A stretch of 64,000 bases of DNA from Leptospira meyeri (lineage in GTDB: Bacteria > Spirochaetota > Leptospiria > Leptospirales > Leptospiraceae): the NCBI RefSeq assembly GCF_004368965.1, contig NZ_SORO01000001.1:2016001-2080000 (forward strand). Direction: 5' to 3'. The notes beneath the pieces are model-generated. The model was not told the DNA's origin, ran no database searches, and saw only the letters and a list, made by a program, of their open reading frames with translations. Below are positions 56,483 to 64,000 of the stretch, piece by piece. Each line of letters opens with the position of its first letter. The stretch's first letter is position 1. The position numbers and the translations under genes were made by a program.

Positions 56483-57255
56483 CGACGCACCTGCTTAGAA
56501 GTAACGTTCGTTTTTTTTTGTTTGGTGGTATTTTTTGTAACCGATTTTTTAGAAGAACTTTTGTTTGTGTTGTTTTTTTTGCGAGAATCCGAAATAATTT
56601 CCCCATCTTTCATTTCTAAAACACGATCTGCCAATTTTGCCACATCGGGATCATGAGTTACGACCACTAAAGTGGTACCTTGTTCTTTGTTTCTATATAA
56701 CAAAAGATCTAAAACAGTTTTACTATTTTTAAAATCCAAATTGGCAGTCGGTTCATCGGCAAAAATAATCTTTGGATCGTTCACAAAACTTCTTGCGATG
56801 GCAATTCTTTGTTCTTCACCACCTGACAACTGTTTTGGGAAGTGAGTTCCTCTGTGAGACATAGACACAGATTCCAATATTTTTTCTGATTTTTTTAAAA
56901 TCTCCGCCTCTGTCAGTGAAGATTTTAAGTACAATGGAATCCCTACATTCTCAATGGCATTTAGACCAGGGAGTAATTGGAAGTTTTGAAAGATAAAACC
57001 AATTTTGTCTGCACGTAAATCAGCTAAATTAGATTCATTTTCCTTCGTAAGATCAATTCCATTCAGTGCCACAACCCCTGTATCTGGTTTATCTAGACCG
57101 GCTGCTACACCAAGAAGTGTTGATTTGCCAGAACCTGATGGGCCTATAATCGCTACAAATTCACCTGTTTCAATGCGAAATGAAATATTTTTCAACACAT
57201 CAATCGTTTCCGATTCATTGTGAAATGATTTGAACACATTTTTAAATTCCAACAC
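56479..57255 (-). CDS. ABC transporter ATP-binding protein (YbbA/LolD-like)
   Basis: A 258-residue ATPase with Walker A GPSGSGKSTLLG near 39, the Q-loop FIFQNFQLLPGLN, signature LSGGEEQRIAIARSF and Walker B IIFADEPTANLD. It powers the FtsX-like permease downstream. The end is odd: after residue 223 there is a low-complexity basic tail of Lys, Asn, Ser and Thr (KKNNTNKSSSKKSVTKNTTK) not found in ordinary LolD proteins. Within it the coding strand holds nine A in a row (56511-56519). The start is GTG at 57255, with GGGG about ten bases before. Confidence 0.9.
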   Translation of the reverse strand: MLEFKNVFKSFHNESETIDVLKNISFRIETGEFVAIIGPSGSGKSTLLGVAAGLDKPDTGVVALNGIDLTKENESNLADLRADKIGFIFQNFQLLPGLNAIENVGIPLYLKSSLTEAEILKKSEKILESVSMSHRGTHFPKQLSGGEEQRIAIARSFVNDPKIIFADEPTANLDFKNSKTVLDLLLYRNKEQGTTLVVVTHDPDVAKLADRVLEMKDGEIISDSRKKNNTNKSSSKKSVTKNTTKQKKTNVTSKQVRR

Positions 57256-57277
57256 TAGGTTTTTCCCCCAAAGATTT

Positions 57278-57341
57278 TATCACCTAACAAAAGAGACATG
57301 ACTAATAACGGGCATTTATCAGAAAAAATATCACCTAACAA
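57278..57341. repeat. Two copies of TATCACCTAACAA upstream of the ABC operon
   Basis: TATCACCTAACAA lies at 57278-57290 and again exactly at 57329-57341, 51 bases start to start. Both are between the ABC operon start and the divergent small-protein gene. A related CTATCACCTAAC is at 19196 and AACACCTAAC near 60550, both intergenic. This could be a regulator site. On the minus strand it reads TTGTTAGGTGATA, upstream of the ABC ATPase gene. The rest of 57256-57555 is AT-rich leader plus the promoter at 57473. Confidence 0.5.
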
Positions 57342-57472
57342 CGATTTTTCAATTTTTTCCGTAACAGTTATATTTTTTTTAATTTTCATTTCCGTTCCAA
57401 CTATATTGCACCGATTCGAAAAAATTCTGACAAATTTTTACTTATCTTTTTGAGCGTACATCCTAATTTTTT

Positions 57473-57501
57473 TTGACCCCAAAGGGTGGGTTTCATATAA
57501 A
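57473..57501 (+). promoter_or_regulatory. Sigma-70 type promoter of the small zinc-ribbon protein gene
   Basis: TTGACC (57473-57478) and TATAAA (57496-57501) are spaced by 17 bases, close to the consensus, about 55 bases before the ATG at 57556. leuS 28 bases after that gene is probably transcribed from here as well. Confidence 0.7.
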
Positions 57502-57555
57502 GTAACTTCATCGTAGTGTTTCCCCGATCCCTATTTTTAGGAATTTTGGGAAGTT

Positions 57556-57780
57556 ATGAACAGCACTGTCGATAAGCGGACTCATACAGGTAAATATAGA
57601 ATGCTCGAATGCAATACAAAGATAAATACTGCAGACTTTATGAATGTGAAAATCAACAATCTTAAACCTTGTGCGGAATGCGGATCCGTCACGAACCTCT
57701 ATCAATACAATCTCTGTAAAGTTTGTCTGTCCAAGAGTTTCAAAAAGCTTGTAAAAATCATCGACTCCGTGAGAAAGTAG
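57556..57780 (+). CDS. Small zinc-ribbon-like protein
   Basis: A 74-residue basic protein. CAECGSVTNLYQYNLCKVC (about 39-57) has two CxxC pairs 12 residues apart, a one-zinc treble-clef or ribbon pattern. A basic helix follows (LSKSFKKLVKIIDSVRK). It begins with a short polar region. It is probably a small nucleic-acid or protein-binding factor, but I cannot name it. GGGAAG lies before the ATG and a strong promoter is upstream. leuS starts 28 bases after its stop. Confidence 0.72.
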   Translation: MNSTVDKRTHTGKYRMLECNTKINTADFMNVKINNLKPCAECGSVTNLYQYNLCKVCLSKSFKKLVKIIDSVRK

Positions 57781-57808
57781 AATTACTACACTTTCTCTAC
57801 GTTAGTCG

Positions 57809-60412
57809 ATGAATTATCCATTCCAAGATATTGAACAAAAATGGCAAAAACACTGGGACGACCACCAGACCTTTCGCACAAACGCACACTCAACCAAACC
57901 TAAATACTATTGTTTAGACATGTTTCCCTACCCAAGTGGCGCCGGCCTTCACGTAGGCCACCCTGAGGGATACACAGCCACCGACATCATTTCCAGACTC
58001 AAACGAATGGAAGGATTTGAAGTCCTCCATCCTATGGGTTGGGACGCCTTTGGTCTTCCGGCAGAACGATATGCAATGACCACCGGGATCCACCCTCGCA
58101 CGACAACAAAGAACAATATTGATACCTTTCGCCGCCAAATCAAAAGCCTTGGGCTTTCTTATGACTGGGAAAGGGAAATTTCTACCACACATCCCGACTA
58201 TTATCGTTGGACTCAGTGGATTTTCCTTCAAATTTACAATTCCTACTTTGACAGGAAGTTAAACAAAGCGATTCCTATTGCAGAGCTCATCAAAACATTG
58301 GAATCCGAAGGTTCCGTATTTTTTGAAGGAAAAGAACTTCCTAAAGGAATTCAGTTCTCTGCTGCCGATTGGAAATCCAAATCCCGCAAAGAAAAAGAAG
58401 ATATTTTATCCCATTTCCGATTGGTTTATGAAGCGAATATCCCAGTCAACTGGTGTGAAGCTCTCGGCACCGTTCTTGCCAACGAAGAAGTAGAAGAATG
58501 GACCTCGAAAGGGTATTCTGTAGAGAGAAAACCGATGCGCCAATATATGATGCGCATCACGTCATACGCCGAACGTTTGCTAAACGATCTTTCTCTTTGT
58601 GAATGGCCCACTTCCACTTTAGAAATGCAAAGAAACTGGATTGGAAAATCAGAAGGATTGGAACTCAGTTTCCACGTTCCTTATTTATCAAAGGACATTA
58701 CAGTTTATACAACAAGACCCGACACCATTTTTGGCGCCACTTACCTTGTCCTTGCTCCTGAACATCCACTTGTGGCAGAGCTCACCACTGTAGAACAAAA
58801 ATCTGCAGTCGAAAAATACCAAAAAGATTGTTCATTAAAAAGTGATTTGGAAAGAACCGAATTAAATAAAGATAAAACCGGTGTGTTTACAGGATCGTAT
58901 GCAAGTCTGCCTACAAATGCTTCCATCAAGATTCCCATTTATATATCCGATTATGTTTTAATTTCTTATGGAACCGGTGCCATTATGGCCGTTCCTGCCC
59001 ATGACCAAAGAGACTATGATTTTGCTGTAAAGTTCCAACTTCCGATCAAACAAGTCATCGATGGAAAGATGGAACCAAACCTAGCTTTTGATTCGAAAGA
59101 CTCTGTTTGTATCAATTCATCTTCCGCTGAAGTAAAGTTAGATGGTAAATCTTATAAAGATGCCTTCCAAACGATGTCCACTTGGGCTGAAGGGAAAGGT
59201 ATCGGCCGTAAAAAAGTCCAATTTAAACTAAGAGATTGGCTTTTTGCAAGACAACGTTATTGGGGAGAACCCATCCCTCTGGTTCATTTTGCTGATGGAA
59301 CACCAAAAGCACTTTCCGATGCAGAACTACCTTTAGTTTTACCAGATCTGGAAGAATTCAAACCTTCTGGAACAGGTGAATCTCCCCTTGCCCTAGCAAA
59401 AGATTGGCTTGTGTATACTGATCCTGTAACGGGTGAAGTGGGAAAAAGAGAAACCAATACCATGCCGCAGTGGGCTGGATCTTGTTATTATTACTTACGT
59501 TATATCGACCCAAGAAACAATGAAAAACTGATCGATCCAGAATTGGAAAAAGCATGGATGCCTGTGGAAGTGTATGTAGGTGGGGCGGAACATGCAGTAT
59601 TACACTTGTTATACTCCAGATTTTGGCATAAAATTCTTTTTGATTTAGGCCATGTTTCTTCCCCGGAACCATTTAAAAAATTAGTCCACCAAGGTCTTAT
59701 TCTCGGAGAAGATAAAGGAAAAATGTCTAAATCGAGAGGCAATGTTGTCAATCCTGATGATGTAGTTTTAGAATACGGTGCAGACACACTTCGTCTCTTT
59801 GAAATGTTTATGGGCCCGTTTGAGATGTCCAAACCTTGGAGTAAAAACGGTGTAGATGGAGTGTTTCGATTTTTAAATCGTGTTTGGAGACTTTTCCATT
59901 CTGGCGAAAACGAATCTTTCTTTGTTGAAGATATTGAACCAAACGAACAAGAACTCAAAACTCTTCACAGAACGGTTAAAAAAGTAAAAGACGATATTGA
60001 TCACTTCTCATTCAATACAGCTGTTTCTCAAATGATGATTTTCATCAATGAGTTCACTAGTAATCCAAGAAAACCTAAAAAAGTTTTAGAGACATTTGTT
60101 CTGGCTCTTTCTCCCTTTGCCCCTCATTTAGCAGAAGAACTTTGGGAAAAACTTGGATATAAAGAATCTCTTGCTTACCATCCATATCCAAAATGGGATG
60201 ATAAGTATTTGGTGGATGCCAATATCACAATTGTGATCCAAGTGAATGGTAAAATGCGTGGGGAATTTCTGGCTCCAAGAGACATCGAAGAAAAAGAAGT
60301 TTTGGCTCTTGCCAAGGAAGTTGAAAAAGCTAAACCATTTTGGGAAGGGAAAGAAATCAAAAAAGAAATTTATGTGAAGGGCAAACTAGTAAATATTGTT
60401 GTGGCGGGTTAA
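57809..60412 (+). CDS. leuS: Leucine-tRNA ligase
   Basis: An 867-residue class I synthetase that charges tRNA-Leu. The HIGH motif is LHVGHPEGY (about 47-55), after CLDMFPYPSGAG. The CP1 editing domain (about 225-420) has TTRPDTIFGATYLVL and AVPAHDQRDYDFA with the threonine-rich and Asp editing-site features. The catalytic end has KGKMSKSRGNVVNPDD (KMSKS near 638). The anticodon-binding helices and a C-terminal domain (VNGKMRGEF) finish the protein. The length is normal. It lies 28 bases after a small zinc-ribbon gene and probably shares its promoter. Confidence 0.98.
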   Translation: MNYPFQDIEQKWQKHWDDHQTFRTNAHSTKPKYYCLDMFPYPSGAGLHVGHPEGYTATDIISRLKRMEGFEVLHPMGWDAFGLPAERYAMTTGIHPRTTTKNNIDTFRRQIKSLGLSYDWEREISTTHPDYYRWTQWIFLQIYNSYFDRKLNKAIPIAELIKTLESEGSVFFEGKELPKGIQFSAADWKSKSRKEKEDILSHFRLVYEANIPVNWCEALGTVLANEEVEEWTSKGYSVERKPMRQYMMRITSYAERLLNDLSLCEWPTSTLEMQRNWIGKSEGLELSFHVPYLSKDITVYTTRPDTIFGATYLVLAPEHPLVAELTTVEQKSAVEKYQKDCSLKSDLERTELNKDKTGVFTGSYASLPTNASIKIPIYISDYVLISYGTGAIMAVPAHDQRDYDFAVKFQLPIKQVIDGKMEPNLAFDSKDSVCINSSSAEVKLDGKSYKDAFQTMSTWAEGKGIGRKKVQFKLRDWLFARQRYWGEPIPLVHFADGTPKALSDAELPLVLPDLEEFKPSGTGESPLALAKDWLVYTDPVTGEVGKRETNTMPQWAGSCYYYLRYIDPRNNEKLIDPELEKAWMPVEVYVGGAEHAVLHLLYSRFWHKILFDLGHVSSPEPFKKLVHQGLILGEDKGKMSKSRGNVVNPDDVVLEYGADTLRLFEMFMGPFEMSKPWSKNGVDGVFRFLNRVWRLFHSGENESFFVEDIEPNEQELKTLHRTVKKVKDDIDHFSFNTAVSQMMIFINEFTSNPRKPKKVLETFVLALSPFAPHLAEELWEKLGYKESLAYHPYPKWDDKYLVDANITIVIQVNGKMRGEFLAPRDIEEKEVLALAKEVEKAKPFWEGKEIKKEIYVKGKLVNIVVAG

Positions 60413-60532
60413 ATTTTTGATTCCGTTGGATTTAAATCATTAGACCATTCCATTTTACAAATAAATTTCATTTGCCTTTAGAAATCATGTCATATGGATG
60501 CGCATTTTTGATTCGTCCTCTACTCTAACTAG

Positions 60533-60547
60533 ATAAGTTAAACTTAT
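60533..60547. promoter_or_regulatory. 15-bp perfect palindrome upstream of the propeller lipoprotein
   Basis: ATAAGTT and AACTTAT flank a central A. It lies 30-44 bases before the -35 box of the lipoprotein gene's promoter, a common place for an activator site, and is followed at once by GTAACACCTAAC. Confidence 0.45.
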
Positions 60548-60576
60548 GTAACACCTAACTTCTAAAAATTTTATAC

Positions 60577-60604
60577 TTGCATTCACATAATGACCATTTA
60601 TAAA
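60577..60604 (+). promoter_or_regulatory. Sigma-70 type promoter of the propeller lipoprotein gene
   Basis: TTGCAT (60577-60582) and TATAAA (60599-60604) are separated by 16 bases. The ATG follows at 60640 with GGGAG as ribosome site. The 227-base gap after leuS otherwise holds the palindrome at 60533 and no gene. Confidence 0.6.
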
Positions 60605-60639
60605 AGAACACTTAATCAATTATTTATTGGGAGCCATTC

Positions 60640-61674
60640 ATGTTTTTTCGTTTCACTTGTATCACTATCATGATCCTTTTTCAGTTTTACTCATGTAATC
60701 CTAACTCCAAAAATAATTCCAGCACCCTTTTGGGAGCCTTACTTTTATTAGACGCAGCAAAAACATGTGAAACAAACCCTGAATTATGCACCCTTAGTGA
60801 TTTTACTTTGGCACAAGCAACTGAGGCAAATGCATGGGCAGGAATATTGTTTGCCTCCAATCAGTTTGTCGCAGTATCACAAGATGGCACCAATCGCGTT
60901 ATGACATCTTCAGATGGACTCTCTTGGACTGGCAGATCTGCATCTGAAGCAAGCCAATGGTTAAGTGTTGCTTACGGAAACAATACATACGTTGCGGTTT
61001 CCAGTGGTGGTAGTGCAAATCGGATCATGAGTTCTTCTGATGGAATCAATTGGACTTCCCGCACTTTTCCGACGAGTTCATTTGCTAGCGTTACGTACGG
61101 CAATGGTCTCTTTGTAGCGATTGAAAACTCAGGAACAGGCGACTGGGCAACCTCACCCGATGGAATTAACTGGACTTCAAGAACACAACCTGCTCTTCGG
61201 CCATGGCGAAGCGTGACTTTTGGAAACAATCTATTTGTCGCAGTTGCATCGGGTGGAACTACTAGCGTCGCGACTTCACCTGACGGTATCAATTGGACAT
61301 TACAAACTCAAGCTGAAACAAACGATTGGCGCTCTGTCACTTACGGGAAAGGAAAATTTGTTGCTGTTGCAAGGACAGGAACCAACCGTGTGATGACTTC
61401 CACAGATGGAATCAATTGGACAGCTCGTTCGGCTTCCGAACAAAACGAATGGTATAATGTTCATTATGCCAATGGTTTGTTTATGGCTGCATCGTTTTCT
61501 GGAACCAATCGTATCATGACATCCACTGATGGGATTACATGGACTGCAAAATCTACAGCAGCAGATTCCAACCAATGGTATGGAGTTTCTTTTGGAAAGG
61601 ATACTTGGGTAGTCGTTTCGATTAATGGAACGGGAACAAACCGTGTACAATATGCTACCTGGAGAAAGAATTAA
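60640..61674 (+). CDS. Lipoprotein with seven-bladed beta-propeller repeats
   Basis: A 344-residue protein with a lipoprotein signal (CITIMILFQFYSC, lipid Cys near residue 20) and a short spacer. Seven repeats of about 41 residues follow from about residue 65 to the end, each like W-(R/Y)SV-x-YGNGLFVAV followed by SDGINWTSR. This is the BNR/sortilin/WD-like propeller pattern, with Asp-Gly-Ile-Asn-Trp in five or more blades. The seventh blade lacks the DGINW motif (NRVQYATWRKN). It is probably a surface- or periplasm-facing binding protein. The ligand is unknown. It has its own promoter and a possible activator palindrome. Confidence 0.88.
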   Translation: MFFRFTCITIMILFQFYSCNPNSKNNSSTLLGALLLLDAAKTCETNPELCTLSDFTLAQATEANAWAGILFASNQFVAVSQDGTNRVMTSSDGLSWTGRSASEASQWLSVAYGNNTYVAVSSGGSANRIMSSSDGINWTSRTFPTSSFASVTYGNGLFVAIENSGTGDWATSPDGINWTSRTQPALRPWRSVTFGNNLFVAVASGGTTSVATSPDGINWTLQTQAETNDWRSVTYGKGKFVAVARTGTNRVMTSTDGINWTARSASEQNEWYNVHYANGLFMAASFSGTNRIMTSTDGITWTAKSTAADSNQWYGVSFGKDTWVVVSINGTGTNRVQYATWRKN

Positions 61675-61745
61675 TTTCTAAAACTATGCTAAAGGGAAAC
61701 TTGTAAAAATCGAAGTTACTTGTTAAACTTTTACTTAGCAAACCT

Positions 61746-62213
61746 TTACCATCTTATTTGCGGCAAAAAAGAAAATAATAATATTACGAGACCAAGAATT
61801 GCAGTTGGTATCCATCTGCGTTTTTGGTTTGGCATTGTCTTGTTTGTATCTGATTTTTTTAAACGGATCACAATTGCAGACACCATGAAAATTCCACAAG
61901 TCCATTGTAAATGAATTGGGAATAAAGAATTTGAAAAGAAAGCATTTCCTAACCAATATAACATGAGTGCAATTGAACATACATACGATGAATCAATTGC
62001 AGCAAACCAAAATCGAAAGGAGATGGTTGATAACAAATAAAGGATAATGAGACCAATCATATTGGGAAGGAATGCTACCAGTCCATAATAGGCAAATGGA
62101 TTCATTCCTAAACCAGATAGGACAATTCCCAAAAAGAATGAAATGACTATCAAGATTGACTGCGATAGATTATGAACTAATATAGCTTTTGCAATAGGTC
62201 TAAAAAAAAGCAT
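61746..62213 (-). CDS. Small membrane protein with four helices, function unknown
   Basis: A 155-residue protein with about four membrane helices. These are SILIVISFFLGIVLSGLG, FLPNMIGLIILYLLSTISFR, VCSIALMLYWLGNAFF and the pair WTCGIFMVSAIVI and IPTAILGLVILLFSF. Basic loops near the end (RLKKSDTNK, NQKRRW) suggest a cytoplasmic side. No family is recognised. It is alone on the minus strand between the propeller lipoprotein and the next operon. Confidence 0.6.
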   Translation of the reverse strand: MLFFRPIAKAILVHNLSQSILIVISFFLGIVLSGLGMNPFAYYGLVAFLPNMIGLIILYLLSTISFRFWFAAIDSSYVCSIALMLYWLGNAFFSNSLFPIHLQWTCGIFMVSAIVIRLKKSDTNKTMPNQKRRWIPTAILGLVILLFSFLPQIRW

Positions 62214-62284
62214 TCCGATTTCAATTCCAATTCAGAGTGAAACTAATCTTCTCTCTCCATCCTTGTCAAAATCAATTAACTTTC

Positions 62285-62344
62285 ACAAGATCACGATTAC
62301 AAAACATATAACCTAACAACCCCTACAAGATCACCATCACAAAA
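62285..62344. repeat. Imperfect 20-bp direct repeat at the end of the unknown operon
   Basis: ACAAGATCACGATTACAAAA at 62285-62304 is repeated at 62325-62344 with 18 of 20 bases identical. The second copy covers the last codons and stop of the tail-anchored protein gene, the first lies just past it, so a short tandem duplication is likely. Confidence 0.4.
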
Positions 62345-63483
62345 ATCAACACTCCAAAAAGGACAATCGTCACAAAAGCACCCATTAACATAAATAAGTT
62401 GGCACCTGAACCCTTGGATTCTTGGGCCGGGGCATTTCCTGTTTTTTTCTTAACGCCTTGTGCCGAAGAACCTTTGTTTGTACCGCCTGTCATCCCTGCC
62501 GGCTTTGGAATGGCAACTTTTACAGGATGTTCTTCCACAGAATGAAGCAAATATTGGTTCGGTCCTTCCGCAAAAATATGATATTCTGTTTTGCTTCCTG
62601 CAATTCCTAAAAATTTTCCAACAACTGGATCTTTTGAAATTTTTCCTTCTTCATCAATTAAACCAAGGATTTGGGCATTCGTTAGGCCTTCTGGAGTTTC
62701 AGTCGGAACACGGAATAAAATTTCCATACCTTCAACTAAATTATCAAACTCCACACCGTTGATAGGAGATATCACCGTTTTCATATTCAATTCTTTTGGA
62801 AAAGATGTTCGGAATTGAGCAATTTGACGTTCGAGGGAAGATAGTTCACCTTTCGCTGGTTCGGTGGAGATACCAGGAATGGAAGCATCTTTAGCAGCTG
62901 CAGCTTCATCATCAGGTTTTGGAATAGGTAAAATTACGCCTTTCATTGGGTTTTCATATCGAAACTTTGCGGTAGATAGTTTGTCCACTTCCGCTTGGAG
63001 TTTTATATTTCTACCTTTGGTTGCCATGAGAATTGGATTTTCCAAAAGTTCCGTAATATGAGAAGGATCTTTTTTTTGCCAAAGCGGAAGAAGTTCTTCT
63101 AACTTCTCTTTGGTGAAGGCCCTGTGTACTGCACGACCAATATTTTCGGAAATCGCAGGATCATACCCACCAGATTTTCCAATGTCACCTAAATCAGTCG
63201 ATATTTGTACATGGTCAGCAAATGTTCGAATTCTTCGAAAAGTTGGAGAAGTTCCCACAACCGCATACAGTTCCATGATGTGTTTTCGAATGGATGATAC
63301 TAGAATGAGAACCATTCCGTTTAAACTGTCCAGGTCGATTTTTACTTTTACGAGATAACCATCTGTAATTTTACCTTGTAAAACTTCTTTGGCTTGTTCA
63401 TCCGTAAACACGGCTTCTCTAGTCAGGCCCATTAGGTCTGCTTGTCGTTTGAGTTGGTCTGCTTTTGAGTTTAATTCGGACAT
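62323..63483 (-). CDS. Tail-anchored protein of unknown function
   Basis: A 386-residue protein with no signal peptide. Its body (1-330) is soluble. It begins helical (MSELNSKADQLKRQADLMGL). A first domain has strands (GYLVKVKIDLDSLNGMVLIL), and a second region near 225-310 also looks beta-rich (SPINGVEFDNLVEGMEILFR). A low-complexity Lys/Gly/Ser linker (about 330-360) leads to one C-terminal membrane helix (LFMLMGAFVTIVLFGVLIFV). So it is held by its tail with the bulk in the cytoplasm. It starts inside the stop of the ATPase-like gene (TAATG), hence co-translated. I do not recognise the family. Confidence 0.7.
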   Translation of the reverse strand: MSELNSKADQLKRQADLMGLTREAVFTDEQAKEVLQGKITDGYLVKVKIDLDSLNGMVLILVSSIRKHIMELYAVVGTSPTFRRIRTFADHVQISTDLGDIGKSGGYDPAISENIGRAVHRAFTKEKLEELLPLWQKKDPSHITELLENPILMATKGRNIKLQAEVDKLSTAKFRYENPMKGVILPIPKPDDEAAAAKDASIPGISTEPAKGELSSLERQIAQFRTSFPKELNMKTVISPINGVEFDNLVEGMEILFRVPTETPEGLTNAQILGLIDEEGKISKDPVVGKFLGIAGSKTEYHIFAEGPNQYLLHSVEEHPVKVAIPKPAGMTGGTNKGSSAQGVKKKTGNAPAQESKGSGANLFMLMGAFVTIVLFGVLIFVMVIL

Positions 63484-64000
63484 TATTCTACAAACAATTG
63501 TTCATGTGTATCGGTAGATTTTGGCAATCCACTTAAATGTACTTCCACACGAGCTACTGTTTCCTTTTTCCTTTCTGATGAATATATAGAGAGCAATCGA
63601 CGATCAAAGCCTGATTGAGACAAAAGTATTTCTACCATCGTGATTCCCATTCCCGCTCCTTCCGTACTATCACCGTGTTCCATAAAGAACTCGAATAGAT
63701 TATCATACTTTTTCGCATTAATAAACTTTTCTTTTACGCGTTCAGCCTCAATGGGCAATAATGGGAAATTATTTCTAATTTCGAGATCGATTTTATCCTT
63801 TCTGTAGATACAAGTGATTTTTACAAAGAGTCCGGATTCCCTCATTTTCTTTTTATAAGTGGGGAACTTTCTTTCATTCAGACTAGATTTAAAAAGTTTC
63901 ATTCCTTCTTCATAATCTTGTAAGTTCTGAATGTTGAGTTTGAGTTCTTCAAATATGATTCTTTTAATTGCTGCTTTGGTTGAATTGACAATGAGTTCCT
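63483..64000 (-). CDS. Histidine-kinase-like ATPase domain protein (N-terminus outside window)
   Basis: The visible 172 residues are the C-terminal part of a GHKL/HATPase domain. An N-box-like ELIVNSTKAAIKRIIFEEL occurs at the window edge and a G-box-like EGAGMGITMVEILLSQSGF near the end. A methionine at 63902 is internal, since the frame stays open to the window end. No phospho-acceptor His is visible. It may be an RsbW-type anti-sigma kinase or the end of a sensor kinase, and the part outside the window would decide. It ends in a one-base overlap (TAATG) with the tail-anchored protein gene. Confidence 0.72.
   Translation of the reverse strand, partial: ELIVNSTKAAIKRIIFEELKLNIQNLQDYEEGMKLFKSSLNERKFPTYKKKMRESGLFVKITCIYRKDKIDLEIRNNFPLLPIEAERVKEKFINAKKYDNLFEFFMEHGDSTEGAGMGITMVEILLSQSGFDRRLLSIYSSERKKETVARVEVHLSGLPKSTDTHEQLFVE

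Noticed and set aside
60850..61640. Tandem DNA repeats suggesting a CRISPR or satellite
   Set aside because: The periodicity of about 123-126 bases is that of propeller blades in one coding frame, with varied codons; there are no identical repeats with unique spacers.

Overview
The window reads as a chromosome segment from a spirochaete of the genus Leptospira, probably one of the saprophytic species. The evidence is the rather AT-rich but not extreme base composition, many secreted proteins with leptospiral-type lipoboxes, abundant c-di-GMP and SpoIIE-type signalling genes, and a monocistronic gene at 52869-53771 that I recognise as the Leptospira flagellar coiling protein FcpA. The species is inference. 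There is no rRNA, tRNA, insertion sequence, prophage or CRISPR array that I can support. Coding density is high, and genes often overlap by 1-20 bases.

Layout. 1-1766 (minus) holds the division genes ftsQ and ftsA, the latter cut by the window edge. 1880-7137 (minus) has a small exported helical protein, an exported caspase-fold protein, and an SGNH-like/MBOAT pair typical of exopolysaccharide or cell-surface O-acylation. 7198-19602 (plus) carries recQ, a dihydroorotase, a PAS-GGDEF-EAL protein, pheT, a 7TMR-DISM/SpoIIE phosphatase, a gamma-carbonic-anhydrase-like protein, an MFS transporter and two small proteins. 19623-26355 is mixed: thioesterase, a second GGDEF-EAL protein, a CDF cation exporter, a regulated module (TetR regulator, PhlG-like C-C hydrolase, frameshifted glutathione S-transferase) with two palindromic operators, and an MltA transglycosylase. 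26785-31599 (plus) is the conserved rpmH-rnpA-yidD-yidC-jag-mnmE cluster for ribosome, RNase P, membrane insertion and tRNA modification. rpmH is only 53 codons long.

31680-45404 holds accessory and envelope genes: a lysine-rich exported protein, a Vps62-like lipoprotein, an ankyrin protein, a GMC oxidoreductase, a DUF2804 protein, an orphan RND pump, a DsbA-family protein, an Acg-like nitroreductase, an EAL phosphodiesterase, and a three-gene TSUP-transporter operon. 45555-53771 has YihY, an ABC-F protein, a rhodanese, DAHP synthase, a folate/pantothenate operon (helicase-loader-like ATPase, folK, panB) and fcpA. 53939-64000 has a LolD/YbbA-YbbP type ABC exporter, a small zinc-ribbon protein, leuS, a seven-bladed propeller lipoprotein, and an unknown operon joining a histidine-kinase-like ATPase to a tail-anchored protein.

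The most distinctive items are these: the TetR/PhlG-like/GST module with tandem operators 33 bp apart; a DnaJ-type cysteine cluster on a DnaC-like ATPase; an exported caspase-fold protein; rnpA, whose conserved N-terminal region has no ordinary start codon; and a repeated intergenic motif, TATCACCTAACAA. No single region is clearly a new defence or mobile system.
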